Below the pieces are notes generated by a model, which searched no databases, was not told where the DNA came from, and saw only the letters and a list, made by a program, of their open reading frames with translations. Made by a program: the position numbers and the translations under genes. A stretch of 37,755 nucleotides of DNA from Nitrospiraceae bacterium (GTDB taxonomy: Bacteria; Nitrospirota; Thermodesulfovibrionia; UBA6902), in assembly GCA_003599275.1 (NCBI GenBank), contig QZJG01000070.1:1-37755 (forward strand), written 5' to 3'. This document shows positions 1 through 6,862 of this stretch, piece by piece. The first letter of the stretch is position 1; the number at the start of each line of letters is the position of its first letter.

Positions 1-14
1 CTGGAGTGCATTAA

Positions 15-242
15 CTAAAATGCAGGTAGCGGTATGAGGCCGAGCAGCTTATCACTTAAAAACTGCTTTAGGCTGTCCAAACAAACCAGGCCACCTCTAA
101 CATACAACGACTCCTGAGGTCTGTCAGATATGAATCTAAAAGCCTCATAGACTTCCCTGGATGAGTTTAAATGTATGTTGAAGGCTTCTGTTTTTTCTCT
201 TATCTTGACCGTTTCAATCCTGTACATAGACTTGTATTGCAT
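15..242 (-). CDS. RadC/JAB-family N-terminal fragment
   Basis: The protein (75 residues from the second ATG) begins like RadC-type JAB proteins of mobile elements: a YRIETVKIREKT strand, then a SSREVYEAFRFISDRPQESLYV segment. It then diverges into RGGLVCLDSLKQF and stops, before the HxHPxG metal-binding motif that a full JAB domain would have. I chose the second of two adjacent ATGs because GGAGG lies 5 nt upstream of it and only 2 nt from the first. Neither alternative frame restores the missing domain in the remaining bases, so this looks like a deletion rather than one frameshift. RadC homologues commonly accompany plasmid-borne replication and partition genes. The RadC assignment rests on the N-terminal pattern alone. 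Confidence 0.5.
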   Translation of the reverse strand: MQYKSMYRIETVKIREKTEAFNIHLNSSREVYEAFRFISDRPQESLYVRGGLVCLDSLKQFLSDKLLGLIPLPAF

Positions 243-293
243 CATGCCTCCGTTGTTTCTGATAAAAAGATTTTGATGGGATTAATTGGTGTG

Positions 294-340
294 AAAACAA
301 AAAAAAGGACACGCCGGGCAAAAACCCTTGAAGCATGTCC
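294..340 (-). terminator. Intrinsic-terminator-like hairpin, leader copy 1
   Basis: On the minus strand GGACATGC pairs with GCGTGTCC (8 bp with one G-U), with GGG/CCC inside the loop, followed by a run of eight T. It lies just after the stop of the 521-residue gene and about 65 nt before the RadC-like fragment. It can therefore serve as terminator of the former or as a leader or attenuator hairpin of the latter. Confidence 0.7.
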
Positions 341-387
341 TTTTCGTGATCTACTTAGAAGTTAGTTGTTGCTTATGTATTACTTTT
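301..387 (-). repeat. Duplicated leader element, copy 1
   Basis: This block aligns with 6353-6437 over its whole length, about four fifths identical by eye. Shared blocks read on the plus strand include GTCCTTTTCGTGA, TCTACT, GTTA, TTGTT and GTATTACTTTT. Each copy includes a terminator-like hairpin and lies directly upstream of a minus-strand gene, here the RadC-like fragment. The outer end of the repeat overlaps the last codons (CAA AAG TAA) of the 521-residue gene. Confidence 0.75.
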
Positions 388-1945
388 GGGAGACATCATT
401 GTCTGTTGGATTTTCTTGTTTAAATTCAGAATTACTTATATTTTTATCCTGAGGAACTGCAAATATAAGCACGCTCCGCATTTGTGATCTATGTGGTCGA
501 ACTGAAAGCACATCAGAATAATCACACTGTCCACTCTTGTTGAAGTCTTGTTCTATTTCCTCAAACAATGACTTATTCAATGGCCACAACTTCAGACCAC
601 CTTGATATTTATAGTTAACTGTAGTGTCTAAGCTCTTCTTTTGTTCGTCATCAGAAATTTCCTTCGTAAAAGATAGAATTCTTGCTATTAACTCATCATT
701 TGTATATTTATAGAGTCCCGCTGCAAGTGGATTTATTATTTGAAATGTATCGTAACCCTCATCCAAAACCATTGCATCATCACAACCAAAAAAATCAAAC
801 ATTATGCGGCTAATTCCCTCCAATGTATTGCCAACGCGTCCAGAAAGCCCTCCTGATGCCAAGCAAACTAGCTCATCCTCATGCAACCCAAGAACGCCGA
901 AAGGATAAACATTATGTGGAAAAAATATTTCCGCTTTATCTTGGCGAGTATCATCCGAATATTTCCGAAATTGTCCTCTCCGAGTTGGAGAATCAACAAC
1001 AGGTTTGAAATGTCTTTCTCTGAGTTTTGATTCGAGATCCTTCCAACTGACTCTTATATGATCGCCAATGCTAAGGTCGACAATCACGGCCGAAGATAAA
1101 GCTGCCCTCCTTTCATTCAAATTACGAAAAAGCTGATACTCTCCAAAATTGACCTCATGAACTGGTTGACCCTTATAAGCTCCAGAAGCGCGCACAGTTG
1201 GAAGATTAAAAATGTGCCGTACATCCTGAAATCTATCAATAGCATTAGAAAGAGAAAGCTCTTCAGAATTTATCACGAGTGGTTTTCCTGCTAAAGCAAA
1301 ATCAATAAATGGTGCAATGTCATGTGTAATAGAGTCATAGCCTTGAAGCTTATTCAACCAAGAGGAATAATCTTGCCTTCTATGAGTATCCTCAATAACA
1401 ATGGAGACCCCACCCGGTCCCGGTACTGAATGGAACGTAAGATCGAGTGCTTCGAAACGTCTTTTAGAATATTTCAGAACTTTACTATCCCATTTAACTA
1501 TACACCGGTAAATTCTTGATGAAAATGGTTCACGCGATTCATCTTCGGAAAGTAGACAGCACAAATTTATTTGTTGATTCCTGATATATGAGTTTCTGAC
1601 ATACGCAAGATGCCAAGGATTCATGGTTAAGTCACCGCAGCTTTGAACACCAATTATTTGCCATTTTTTCCCGAGATAGTTGTTAAATTCTTTTAAATGC
1701 TGATAAAGAGTCCAAGTGCCTGCTCTTTGAATATAGGCGTCTGTAGTTGCTGGCAAATTGATGTCATGCATTAAGCTGCGAGGGCTGCATACAAAAGGTA
1801 TAGAATGTGGATCGTTCATCCTAGGAGGTGTTATGCCATCCCGTTTAATGCCGGGGCCATGTTCAAAGCCTGGCGTTACGGATAGGAACATATTCCTTCT
1901 CTTTGCCTTCAGAAAGCTTATGCTGAATCTTTCGCTTTGTGACAT
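380..1945 (-). CDS. 521-residue protein of unknown function, possible phosphodiester glycosidase-like C-terminal region
   Basis: The start ATG has AGGGGG 4 nt upstream. No signal peptide or membrane segment is visible. The N-terminal ~280 residues are not recognised. Around residues 365-430 the order of elements resembles the NAGPA/phosphodiester glycosidase fold: a 'FGVLGLHEDELVCLASGG' strand pair, an LEGISRIMFDFFGCDDA helix, then AMVLDEGYDTFQI where the family normally has an LDGGGSS-type motif. Here that motif would be LDEGYDT, so catalysis is doubtful even if the fold is right. Base composition is visibly more AT-rich than the PRTRC genes, which fits a separately acquired cargo gene. The gene lies between two elements of one mobile region and is followed by a terminator hairpin. 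It could be something else entirely; the family link is weak inference. Confidence 0.6.
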   Translation of the reverse strand: MSQSERFSISFLKAKRRNMFLSVTPGFEHGPGIKRDGITPPRMNDPHSIPFVCSPRSLMHDINLPATTDAYIQRAGTWTLYQHLKEFNNYLGKKWQIIGVQSCGDLTMNPWHLAYVRNSYIRNQQINLCCLLSEDESREPFSSRIYRCIVKWDSKVLKYSKRRFEALDLTFHSVPGPGGVSIVIEDTHRRQDYSSWLNKLQGYDSITHDIAPFIDFALAGKPLVINSEELSLSNAIDRFQDVRHIFNLPTVRASGAYKGQPVHEVNFGEYQLFRNLNERRAALSSAVIVDLSIGDHIRVSWKDLESKLRERHFKPVVDSPTRRGQFRKYSDDTRQDKAEIFFPHNVYPFGVLGLHEDELVCLASGGLSGRVGNTLEGISRIMFDFFGCDDAMVLDEGYDTFQIINPLAAGLYKYTNDELIARILSFTKEISDDEQKKSLDTTVNYKYQGGLKLWPLNKSLFEEIEQDFNKSGQCDYSDVLSVRPHRSQMRSVLIFAVPQDKNISNSEFKQENPTDNDVSQK

Positions 1946-2154
1946 ATAGCCCCCTTGATGTTTTCTTGTTTGTCCTACTTATTCTTCTCGTCAATAATTT
2001 TTTATAATTCTAGAACCCTGCAAGAATATACCTCATTTTCATACTGAATGACAAGAATTATTTTAGTATTATTTTAGTATCTTAGGTAGATAGTTCCCTA
2101 TACAGAAGCCACGGACTTCTTTGATACAGAATTAAACAAACACCAAAAACACAA

Positions 2155-2196
2155 TCTAAGAAAAAAGGGGCATACCGGACAATCCTGTATACCCCT
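2155..2196 (-). terminator. Intrinsic terminator of the PRTRC operon
   Basis: On the minus strand AGGGGTATAC pairs with GTATGCCCCT (10 bp, one G-U), followed by TTTTTTCTT. It starts 15 nt after the stop codon of the ThiF gene, so it closes the six-gene operon. Confidence 0.9.
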
Positions 2197-2211
2197 GATG
2201 TATTTTCTGCC

Positions 2212-3042
2212 TTACGCAGCTTTCTTTCTTGTTTTCTTCTTATACTCCCATCCCATCCTGCTCCACGTCTCCGGATCAATCGGTAAGGCCCTGACCGTAA
2301 GAGGATTCAGGTTAATGAATGCCCCGCTTTCGGTTATATATCCTCTGCGGAAGCACTTCCAGAGCTGCTCTAAGCCTGCCGTAGCAAGCCATTGATTTAT
2401 AAAGAGGTCTTGTCTTTGAAGCGCCTCTTCCATTGAGCATGAGGGTCCCTGGTCTTTTTCATCTAAGTTTCCCATGTCAGGATAAAGATCAAGGACCGTA
2501 GGCAGTCTGTCAACGGTATGCTTATACGGTTGTTTTATCCCATATCCTGGAAGGGTCCCTAAGATGACCTGACCGCTTGAAGTCTTGTTTCCGAAATCCA
2601 GCCAGTAAAGCATGTCGGTTCTTCTGGACCAAGTGCTTATTTCGATCCGTCCCTTGACCGTATCAACGGCCGTCAATATTATCGGAGGATATCCGTGTCC
2701 GTTTCTGTCTATCTTCATCTCCTTTGACACCATTACGGGATAGGCAATCCAGGACAGACCGAAAAACGTGTTGACCCTGGTGACAAGGACCTCTGCCTTA
2801 TTCTTTCCGATGTCGGATGGGGAAAATATCTGTCTGCCGATATTGGCTTCAGATACCTTGTCCCCGTCTATGACATGAAGGACAAATCCAGGATGCCCCA
2901 GTTTCCTCAGTGAGTAGTGCATCCGGGCGAGTCCTGTTAAAACCTGACTGCCGGTTCCACCTGAGCCGATCAGGACGATCTGTACAGGTTGGGAAGGCGC
3001 CGTGATCCAGGAAGGGATAACATGTCTAATTTTCTGAACCAT
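2212..3042 (-). CDS. PRTRC system ThiF family (E1-like) protein
   Basis: This is an adenylating enzyme of the ThiF/MoeB/E1 superfamily, expected to activate the C-terminus of a ubiquitin-like protein with ATP. From the chosen start (276 residues) it shows the nucleotide-binding loop GSGGTGS at 26-32, the acidic D59-G-D61 that binds ribose, the N-x-x-R70-Q71 signature, and D127 in TAVDTVKGR. There are no CxxC zinc pairs as in ThiF/MoeB. C203 in a GPSCS context is a candidate thioester cysteine. An in-frame upstream start (3138) exists, but ATG 3042 has GGAGGG 3 nt upstream and overlaps the protein A gene by only 17 nt. It is the last gene of the cassette, followed by a terminator. Confidence 0.93.
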   Translation of the reverse strand: MVQKIRHVIPSWITAPSQPVQIVLIGSGGTGSQVLTGLARMHYSLRKLGHPGFVLHVIDGDKVSEANIGRQIFSPSDIGKNKAEVLVTRVNTFFGLSWIAYPVMVSKEMKIDRNGHGYPPIILTAVDTVKGRIEISTWSRRTDMLYWLDFGNKTSSGQVILGTLPGYGIKQPYKHTVDRLPTVLDLYPDMGNLDEKDQGPSCSMEEALQRQDLFINQWLATAGLEQLWKCFRRGYITESGAFINLNPLTVRALPIDPETWSRMGWEYKKKTRKKAA

Positions 3043-3652
3043 ATTCCCTCCAGTCAAAGAAGAACCCTTCCACTGTGTATCTGCACTTCCACTGGAAAAA
3101 GTGTGTGTTTGCCTCCTTGATATGCCTGTAGTTTCCAAGCACCATGCGTATCTTTACTCCGCCCCTGTCATCCTGATCGTCGGTGTCGGAAAATGACGGC
3201 GGCATCTCGTGGTGGCTGTGTATGTCAACTACGTACTGCTCACCTTCCGGCAGACCGGGAAGCTCATAATGAGCTTTGACACCGGTTGCCGAGAAATTCA
3301 AAGGTAAATACTTAAGTCCTTCAGGGGTGTAAATTATCTGCCCGGCCCATTCGATTCTCTTTGCGGCATACTGGGCGGCATGCGGGATAACCTCCTCATG
3401 CATGATCGGCCAAAGAGAATTTACAATATCCCTGAATGTGTCCACCTCTTCGACAACACCGTATGGCAATTCCCTGTCGGATTGCCATAGTTTCTTTATG
3501 AGACGTCCCCACATCTGGATTGTCTCTATGAATAAACCGTCATGCCCCATGATCATGCGTGTTTTCCCCATTTCACATGGAGTGATCTCTTCGTACTTCG
3601 GGGCCATGACAGTCGGCAAGTGATTTTGAAGTATCAGGTCTTTCCTGTTCAT
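3026..3652 (-). CDS. PRTRC system protein A (JAMM/JAB metalloprotease-like)
   Basis: The C-terminal half holds a canonical JAMM zinc motif H-x-H-x7-S-x2-D, in the stretch HSHHEMPPSFSDTD (H145, H147, S155, D158 in the 208-residue form). The family includes enzymes that cut ubiquitin-like proteins after their C-terminal glycine. The N-terminal ~100 residues are helical and specific to this family. The ATG at 3652 follows the protein B stop codon by one base (TAA-c-ATG), implying translational coupling; a GGAGG lies 12 nt upstream. A TTG at 3664 is possible but sits directly against the SD. The 3' end overlaps the ThiF gene. Catalytic activity on a PRTRC substrate is inferred. Confidence 0.9.
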   Translation of the reverse strand: MNRKDLILQNHLPTVMAPKYEEITPCEMGKTRMIMGHDGLFIETIQMWGRLIKKLWQSDRELPYGVVEEVDTFRDIVNSLWPIMHEEVIPHAAQYAAKRIEWAGQIIYTPEGLKYLPLNFSATGVKAHYELPGLPEGEQYVVDIHSHHEMPPSFSDTDDQDDRGGVKIRMVLGNYRHIKEANTHFFQWKCRYTVEGFFFDWREYGSEN

Positions 3653-3653
3653 G

Positions 3654-4376
3654 TTATTTCTCAACCTCCAGTCTGTCCAGAATGTCCTTGAGAGTCCCCC
3701 ACTTCTTTAAACAGAAAGCCGGGAACTTCTTCTTAGTATTAATCAGATTGCCCCACAGCTCTTCACCTGTAAGCCTTTTCAATTCAGGAGGGCTTTCATT
3801 GGTAAAGGCGCTTCCGAAAAACAGATCTTCCCAGAGCCTTGTCTCCAACGGATCGGTTTTTGCCGGTATCTCCATATTACCCATGCAGGTCCCGTCCTTA
3901 AAGACATTAAAGTAAGGAGGGAAATACACAGGCGTAGTGAGCGTCGGCCTTGTGTCCGTTTTTAAAGCCCAGACGTGAAGCCTGCCATTTATAACGGCAA
4001 AGAGCGTTGCCGGAACAGGGGCAATGCCGTTTTTCAGACCTTTGATCTTAAAGAACATGCTCTTCCTGCCGGCAGGCATCCACCAGACCATTGCGCTGTA
4101 TTTGCTGAACGGCGCATAGGAGATGATGCTTTCAGGTACATACTTAACGACGGTTTCTATGCCCGGCATGGCGAGTTTACAGAGTTCATACACGTCTTTT
4201 TTGCTTACAGGATGTCCTTCACACACAACTCCATCCCTGATGTTGTGCAGCGAGATATAGAATTCCGGGGAAGAAGAGCTTCCCCGGTATAATTCGTTAT
4301 CAGACGTTTTCCTGTAAACCATCAATGTCTTAACAGGCATGTACTGCCCTTCATTTGCAAGATTTGTTGTCAGCAT
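3654..4376 (-). CDS. PRTRC system protein B (E2-like motif)
   Basis: The 240-residue protein matches the position and pattern of PRTRC protein B. The striking segment is PPYFNVFKDGTCMGNMEIP at about 153-171. It resembles the active-site region of E2 ubiquitin-conjugating enzymes (H-P-N-x-y-x-x-G-x-i-C-L), with C164 in the place of the catalytic cysteine. A hydrophobic MVWWMP strand (96-101) precedes it and an LWEDLFFGSAF helix follows. The start ATG has GGAGGTAA about 6 nt upstream and lies inside the end of the F gene (26-nt overlap). Orthology to the PRTRC family is firm from context. The E2 role is inferred from the motif and from the E1-like and JAMM neighbours. Confidence 0.88.
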   Translation of the reverse strand: MLTTNLANEGQYMPVKTLMVYRKTSDNELYRGSSSSPEFYISLHNIRDGVVCEGHPVSKKDVYELCKLAMPGIETVVKYVPESIISYAPFSKYSAMVWWMPAGRKSMFFKIKGLKNGIAPVPATLFAVINGRLHVWALKTDTRPTLTTPVYFPPYFNVFKDGTCMGNMEIPAKTDPLETRLWEDLFFGSAFTNESPPELKRLTGEELWGNLINTKKKFPAFCLKKWGTLKDILDRLEVEK

Positions 4377-5373
4377 CCCAAATTACCTCCGCTTGAAAAA
4401 TACTTCGTTGTATAAGTGAAATGAACCTCATGAATTTCATCATGTTGCCGAGATCTTCTTGTGTCTTTGTCTCAACGTAGAAACACTCAACCGGCTCGGA
4501 TACGTTCTGGGCTCTGTAGTGCATTTCCTCAGAATAGTATTCTGTGAATATGCTGCACCTGTCCCACAGGACAACAAAGAAGCTCGGAACATCGCAGTGC
4601 TGGTCGAAGTAGTTGTAGGAGTATAATTCTTCAAAATCATCATACCCTACGAACTTGATTTTGGTATCGAGCTGGCTTGAAAGTTCATGGATTTCCATGA
4701 CGTCCAATATCCATGATTTTTGATCCTCAGACAGACTGTGCTGCAGTTTCCTGTATCTTCTTTTGATGCCGTTGAAGAGATTTGTGCGGCTTTTCGGAAA
4801 GAGGCGCTTTCTGCATGAGATGTATTTCCTGAACTGCCTTAGTTCTCCGAACATCACTTCTTCAGTCTCATTGTCGCCGCGCTCCATCGCTTCATCAAAC
4901 ATCCCGGATTCACTCAAATACTCGAAGATGTTTTCCACTGTGTATACAGGAGAGAGATTGCACCCTGTAAAACCTCGCAAGCAATCCCTCACGAGTTTGT
5001 AAATATCCGGTTGTTTTTCCTTCAGCGAAACAAGAAAATCGGCATACATAACACTCATGGCCCAAAAGTCCAGCTTGACCACAAGCATCCATTCACCGTC
5101 CTTATATGCGTGATCTACCTGGACCCCAAGCGCCTCGGGATTGAGAATACCGCCGGTTAATTTCCTGGCTGCGGCATCGGTTATGATGCCTTCCATATGA
5201 ATAACCGTGCTGATCAAATCCCTGACAGGCGCCCGGAGCTCAGGATCTCCTTCCAGGACCTCGATATAGAATCTGCACATCTGCTTCAGTGTCTGATGAG
5301 CGTTATCTACGCTCATCAGGACACCGGGGAATAACATCCCTTTTTCAATCCCGTTAAAATCCGGGACAAGCAT
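4351..5373 (-). CDS. PRTRC system protein F
   Basis: This 340-residue protein is mostly alpha-helical with no recognised catalytic motif. It contains several cysteines and a basic stretch around 190-215 (CRKRLFPKSRTNLFNGIKRR) that could bind nucleic acid. It is named by its place in the cassette between C and B and by its size. The ATG overlaps the stop codon of the C gene (TGATG), with AGAGGTGA 4 nt upstream, so the two are translationally coupled. In PRTRC cassettes I recall, a ParB-like gene is also part of the set; here C runs straight into F with no room for it. Biochemical role unknown. Confidence 0.85.
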   Translation of the reverse strand: MLVPDFNGIEKGMLFPGVLMSVDNAHQTLKQMCRFYIEVLEGDPELRAPVRDLISTVIHMEGIITDAAARKLTGGILNPEALGVQVDHAYKDGEWMLVVKLDFWAMSVMYADFLVSLKEKQPDIYKLVRDCLRGFTGCNLSPVYTVENIFEYLSESGMFDEAMERGDNETEEVMFGELRQFRKYISCRKRLFPKSRTNLFNGIKRRYRKLQHSLSEDQKSWILDVMEIHELSSQLDTKIKFVGYDDFEELYSYNYFDQHCDVPSFFVVLWDRCSIFTEYYSEEMHYRAQNVSEPVECFYVETKTQEDLGNMMKFMRFISLIQRSIFQAEVIWDADNKSCK

Positions 5374-5747
5374 CAGATCACCTCTTGCAACTCTGAAGGC
5401 GCCAGGAGATCGTCGCCGTCAGGGTGTGCAGAAACTATAATGTGTGCAGCATGCTGCATAAGGTCGGTAACTACCGCGATTTTTCTGTCCAAAGGGATAG
5501 GACAGGATTCATAGGCGATTTGCCTTACGGAAACCGTATCGTTCCCTTTTGTTCCTACGGATTTTCTGAAGGTGTACGTCACCCCTTCGTCAGAGACATC
5601 CGGTCCTTCAATGATGCTTTGAGTCAGTTCAGGGTATGCGTTGGCATAGAAGTCTTTTACCTCTTCTATGCTCCATTTGGGATCAGGGTCATCCAGAATG
5701 AGTGAGTTATATTTGAATATCCTGTTAACGGATACTTTAACAGTCAT
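5373..5747 (-). CDS. PRTRC system protein C (ubiquitin-like candidate) with C-terminal extension
   Basis: Residues 1-68 carry the family pattern: FKYNSLILDDPDP, then EEVKDFYANAYPELTQSIIEGP, then VTYTFRKSVGTKG. This is a small beta-rich domain compatible with a beta-grasp (ubiquitin-like) fold. Members I know of are roughly 70 residues and end close to GTKG. This one continues for 56 more residues, including SCPIPLDRK and HAAHIIVSAHPDGDD. ATG with GGAGGTAATT upstream. Its stop overlaps the F start. If C is the modifier of the pathway, the glycine at 68 is the obvious candidate for exposure by the JAMM protein A; this is inference. Confidence 0.88.
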   Translation of the reverse strand: MTVKVSVNRIFKYNSLILDDPDPKWSIEEVKDFYANAYPELTQSIIEGPDVSDEGVTYTFRKSVGTKGNDTVSVRQIAYESCPIPLDRKIAVVTDLMQHAAHIIVSAHPDGDDLLAPSELQEVI

Positions 5748-5774
5748 TTTAATTACCTCCGTAATTGATTTGAA

Positions 5775-6326
5775 TTAGAAGATTGTGGGTTTTGAGGTTT
5801 TCTGGTCCTGCGGTTTTTCGATTTCCTCAGAGGAATCGTTTGCCTCAGATGTTTCGGCAAGGTCGGTATTAGCACCTTCATTCTTGTTTGCTTCGTCAGG
5901 GTCGTCGGCTTTGTTTTCAGCAGGCTTCTCCTTTGATTCATCCTCCTTTTTTGCCGGGGTGAAAAGATTGTTGCCCGAAGCTGAGCTTGAATCGTCAGTC
6001 TTTTTGCTGCCGGTTGTGCCTGTCTTTGAAGTCTTGCTTAAAGCCTTTTCCGTTTCTGTCTTTCTTTTGGATAGAGTTGATGAAGATGAGGCTTCAGCAA
6101 GCAGGCGTTCGTTTTTCGCAATCTCAGAGATAGCCTTGCTCCATTCCTCGTTCAGGTCTTCAGGCGTTCCGGTCACCGTCACAGGACGGAAATCAGAGTT
6201 TTCTTCTTTTCCGTCATACCTCGGAGCGTAGCAAACTGTCATTTTGCCGTTACTCCTTTTGAAAGTTAATATCAGTGAGCCCTTTTCAGGGACCAATGCT
6301 GAAAGTTCCTTGAAGTCGATAATCAC
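5775..6326 (-). CDS. PRTRC system protein E
   Basis: First gene of the cassette, 183 residues. It starts at GTG, with AAAGGAGG 8 nt upstream. The N-terminal ~80 residues form a compact domain (FKELSALVPEKGSLILTFKR, then a TVCYAPRYDG strand and a helix EEWSKAISEIAKNERLLAEA). The remaining ~100 residues are low-complexity Ser/Lys/Glu/Asp/Asn, highly charged and probably disordered. This matches PRTRC protein E, whose tail is variable. It is preceded by the leader hairpin repeat and separated from C by 27 nt. Function not known; the disordered lysine-rich tail could be a partner or modification surface, but nothing in the sequence proves it. Confidence 0.85.
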   Translation of the reverse strand: MIIDFKELSALVPEKGSLILTFKRSNGKMTVCYAPRYDGKEENSDFRPVTVTGTPEDLNEEWSKAISEIAKNERLLAEASSSSTLSKRKTETEKALSKTSKTGTTGSKKTDDSSSASGNNLFTPAKKEDESKEKPAENKADDPDEANKNEGANTDLAETSEANDSSEEIEKPQDQKTSKPTIF

Positions 6327-6344
6327 TTTTGGTTCCTCCTTTGA

Positions 6345-6390
6345 TTTGAAATAAAAGAGGACACCCCGGGGTAAAACCCTGCGAGTGTCC
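6345..6390 (-). terminator. Terminator-like hairpin in the PRTRC leader
   Basis: On the minus strand GGACAC pairs with GTGTCC, with GGG/CCC around a TTTTA loop, followed by TCTTTTATTT. Only about 32 nt separate it from the PRTRC-E start codon, too little for a promoter in between. It must therefore be transcribed in the 5' leader, as an attenuator or insulating hairpin. Confidence 0.6.
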
Positions 6391-6437
6391 TTTTCGTGAG
6401 TCTACTGAAAGTTAATTGTTATTTAGGTATTACTTTT
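6353..6437 (-). repeat. Duplicated leader element, copy 2
   Basis: Second copy of the block found at 301-387, here immediately upstream of PRTRC-E. Conservation includes both the hairpin and the roughly 45 nt beyond it (GTATTACTTTT end). This suggests that promoter or regulatory sequence and hairpin were duplicated as a unit. Confidence 0.75.
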
Positions 6438-6453
6438 TTGTGAAAGGATAAAA

Positions 6454-6520
6454 TTATCGTGCTAAATAATTATGAGCCATATCCTACGAAAAGATTACGA
6501 TAAGTTTTTTACGATAAGAT
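6454..6520. repeat. Cluster of TACGATAAG-type short repeats
   Basis: TACGAAAAG (6485), TACGATAAG (6496) and TACGATAAG (6510) occur as direct repeats, with an inverted TTATCGT at 6454-6460. They lie upstream of the PRTRC leader in the gap between the divergent PRTRC and GAF genes. They could be an operator or iteron-like protein-binding site. Only three to four copies with uneven 11- and 14-nt spacing, so chance is possible. Confidence 0.35.
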
Positions 6521-6783
6521 TTTTCTATTGCTTGAAAAGCCCATTTTTGTGTATATTCATTGCAATACAGGGACGAGGCAATTGCTTGCCGGCATCAGGG
6601 AGATTGCGGTCAGATCAGTTACTTAAAATCAATAACCTTTTTCAGATGGCTTTGAGAGGATTGTAAAGGGGAAAGGGAATTGAGACTACTAAACGAAGGA
6701 CAGCAATCTTTATTCATCTAATTTCTCCCTGAAAACTCGGTCACTATGAATACTTGATAGATATTTATTAGGAAGATGGATAA

Positions 6784-6815
6784 TTGACATTAGACTTACA
6801 TCATATACCTACAAT
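6784..6815 (+). promoter_or_regulatory. Possible sigma-70 promoter of the GAF gene
   Basis: A perfect TTGACA (6784-6789) is followed by TACAAT (6810-6815). The 20-nt spacer is longer than the usual 17, so the match is weak. It lies 47 nt before the gene. Confidence 0.3.
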
Positions 6816-6862
6816 ATGGGTGTATTCATTTTAAATTGAATTTCATTCTATAGGAGGGCTCT

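Larger units (their letters stand above)
6441..6862. other. Gene-free divergent spacer
   Basis: About 420 bp without a convincing gene. It holds the TACGATAAG repeats and a possible promoter for the GAF gene at 6784-6815. A small plus-strand reading frame (6472-6666) has no ribosome binding site or recognisable domain and was not called. Confidence 0.6.

Noticed and set aside
3043..3138. 32-residue N-terminal extension of the ThiF protein
   Set aside because: It would overlap the protein A gene by over 100 nt, whereas the ATG at 3042 has a strong SD.
5785..6231. 148-codon plus-strand frame opposite PRTRC-E
   Set aside because: The Ser/Phe-rich translation is the complement of the Glu/Lys/Ser-rich tail of PRTRC-E, with no SD.
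6454..6520. CRISPR-like array
   Set aside because: The repeats are 9 bp, unevenly spaced and too few; nothing else in the window resembles a CRISPR array and no cas genes are present.
6472..6666. 64-codon plus-strand frame in the divergent spacer
   Set aside because: No ribosome binding site, no family resemblance, and it overlaps the TACGATAAG repeats.
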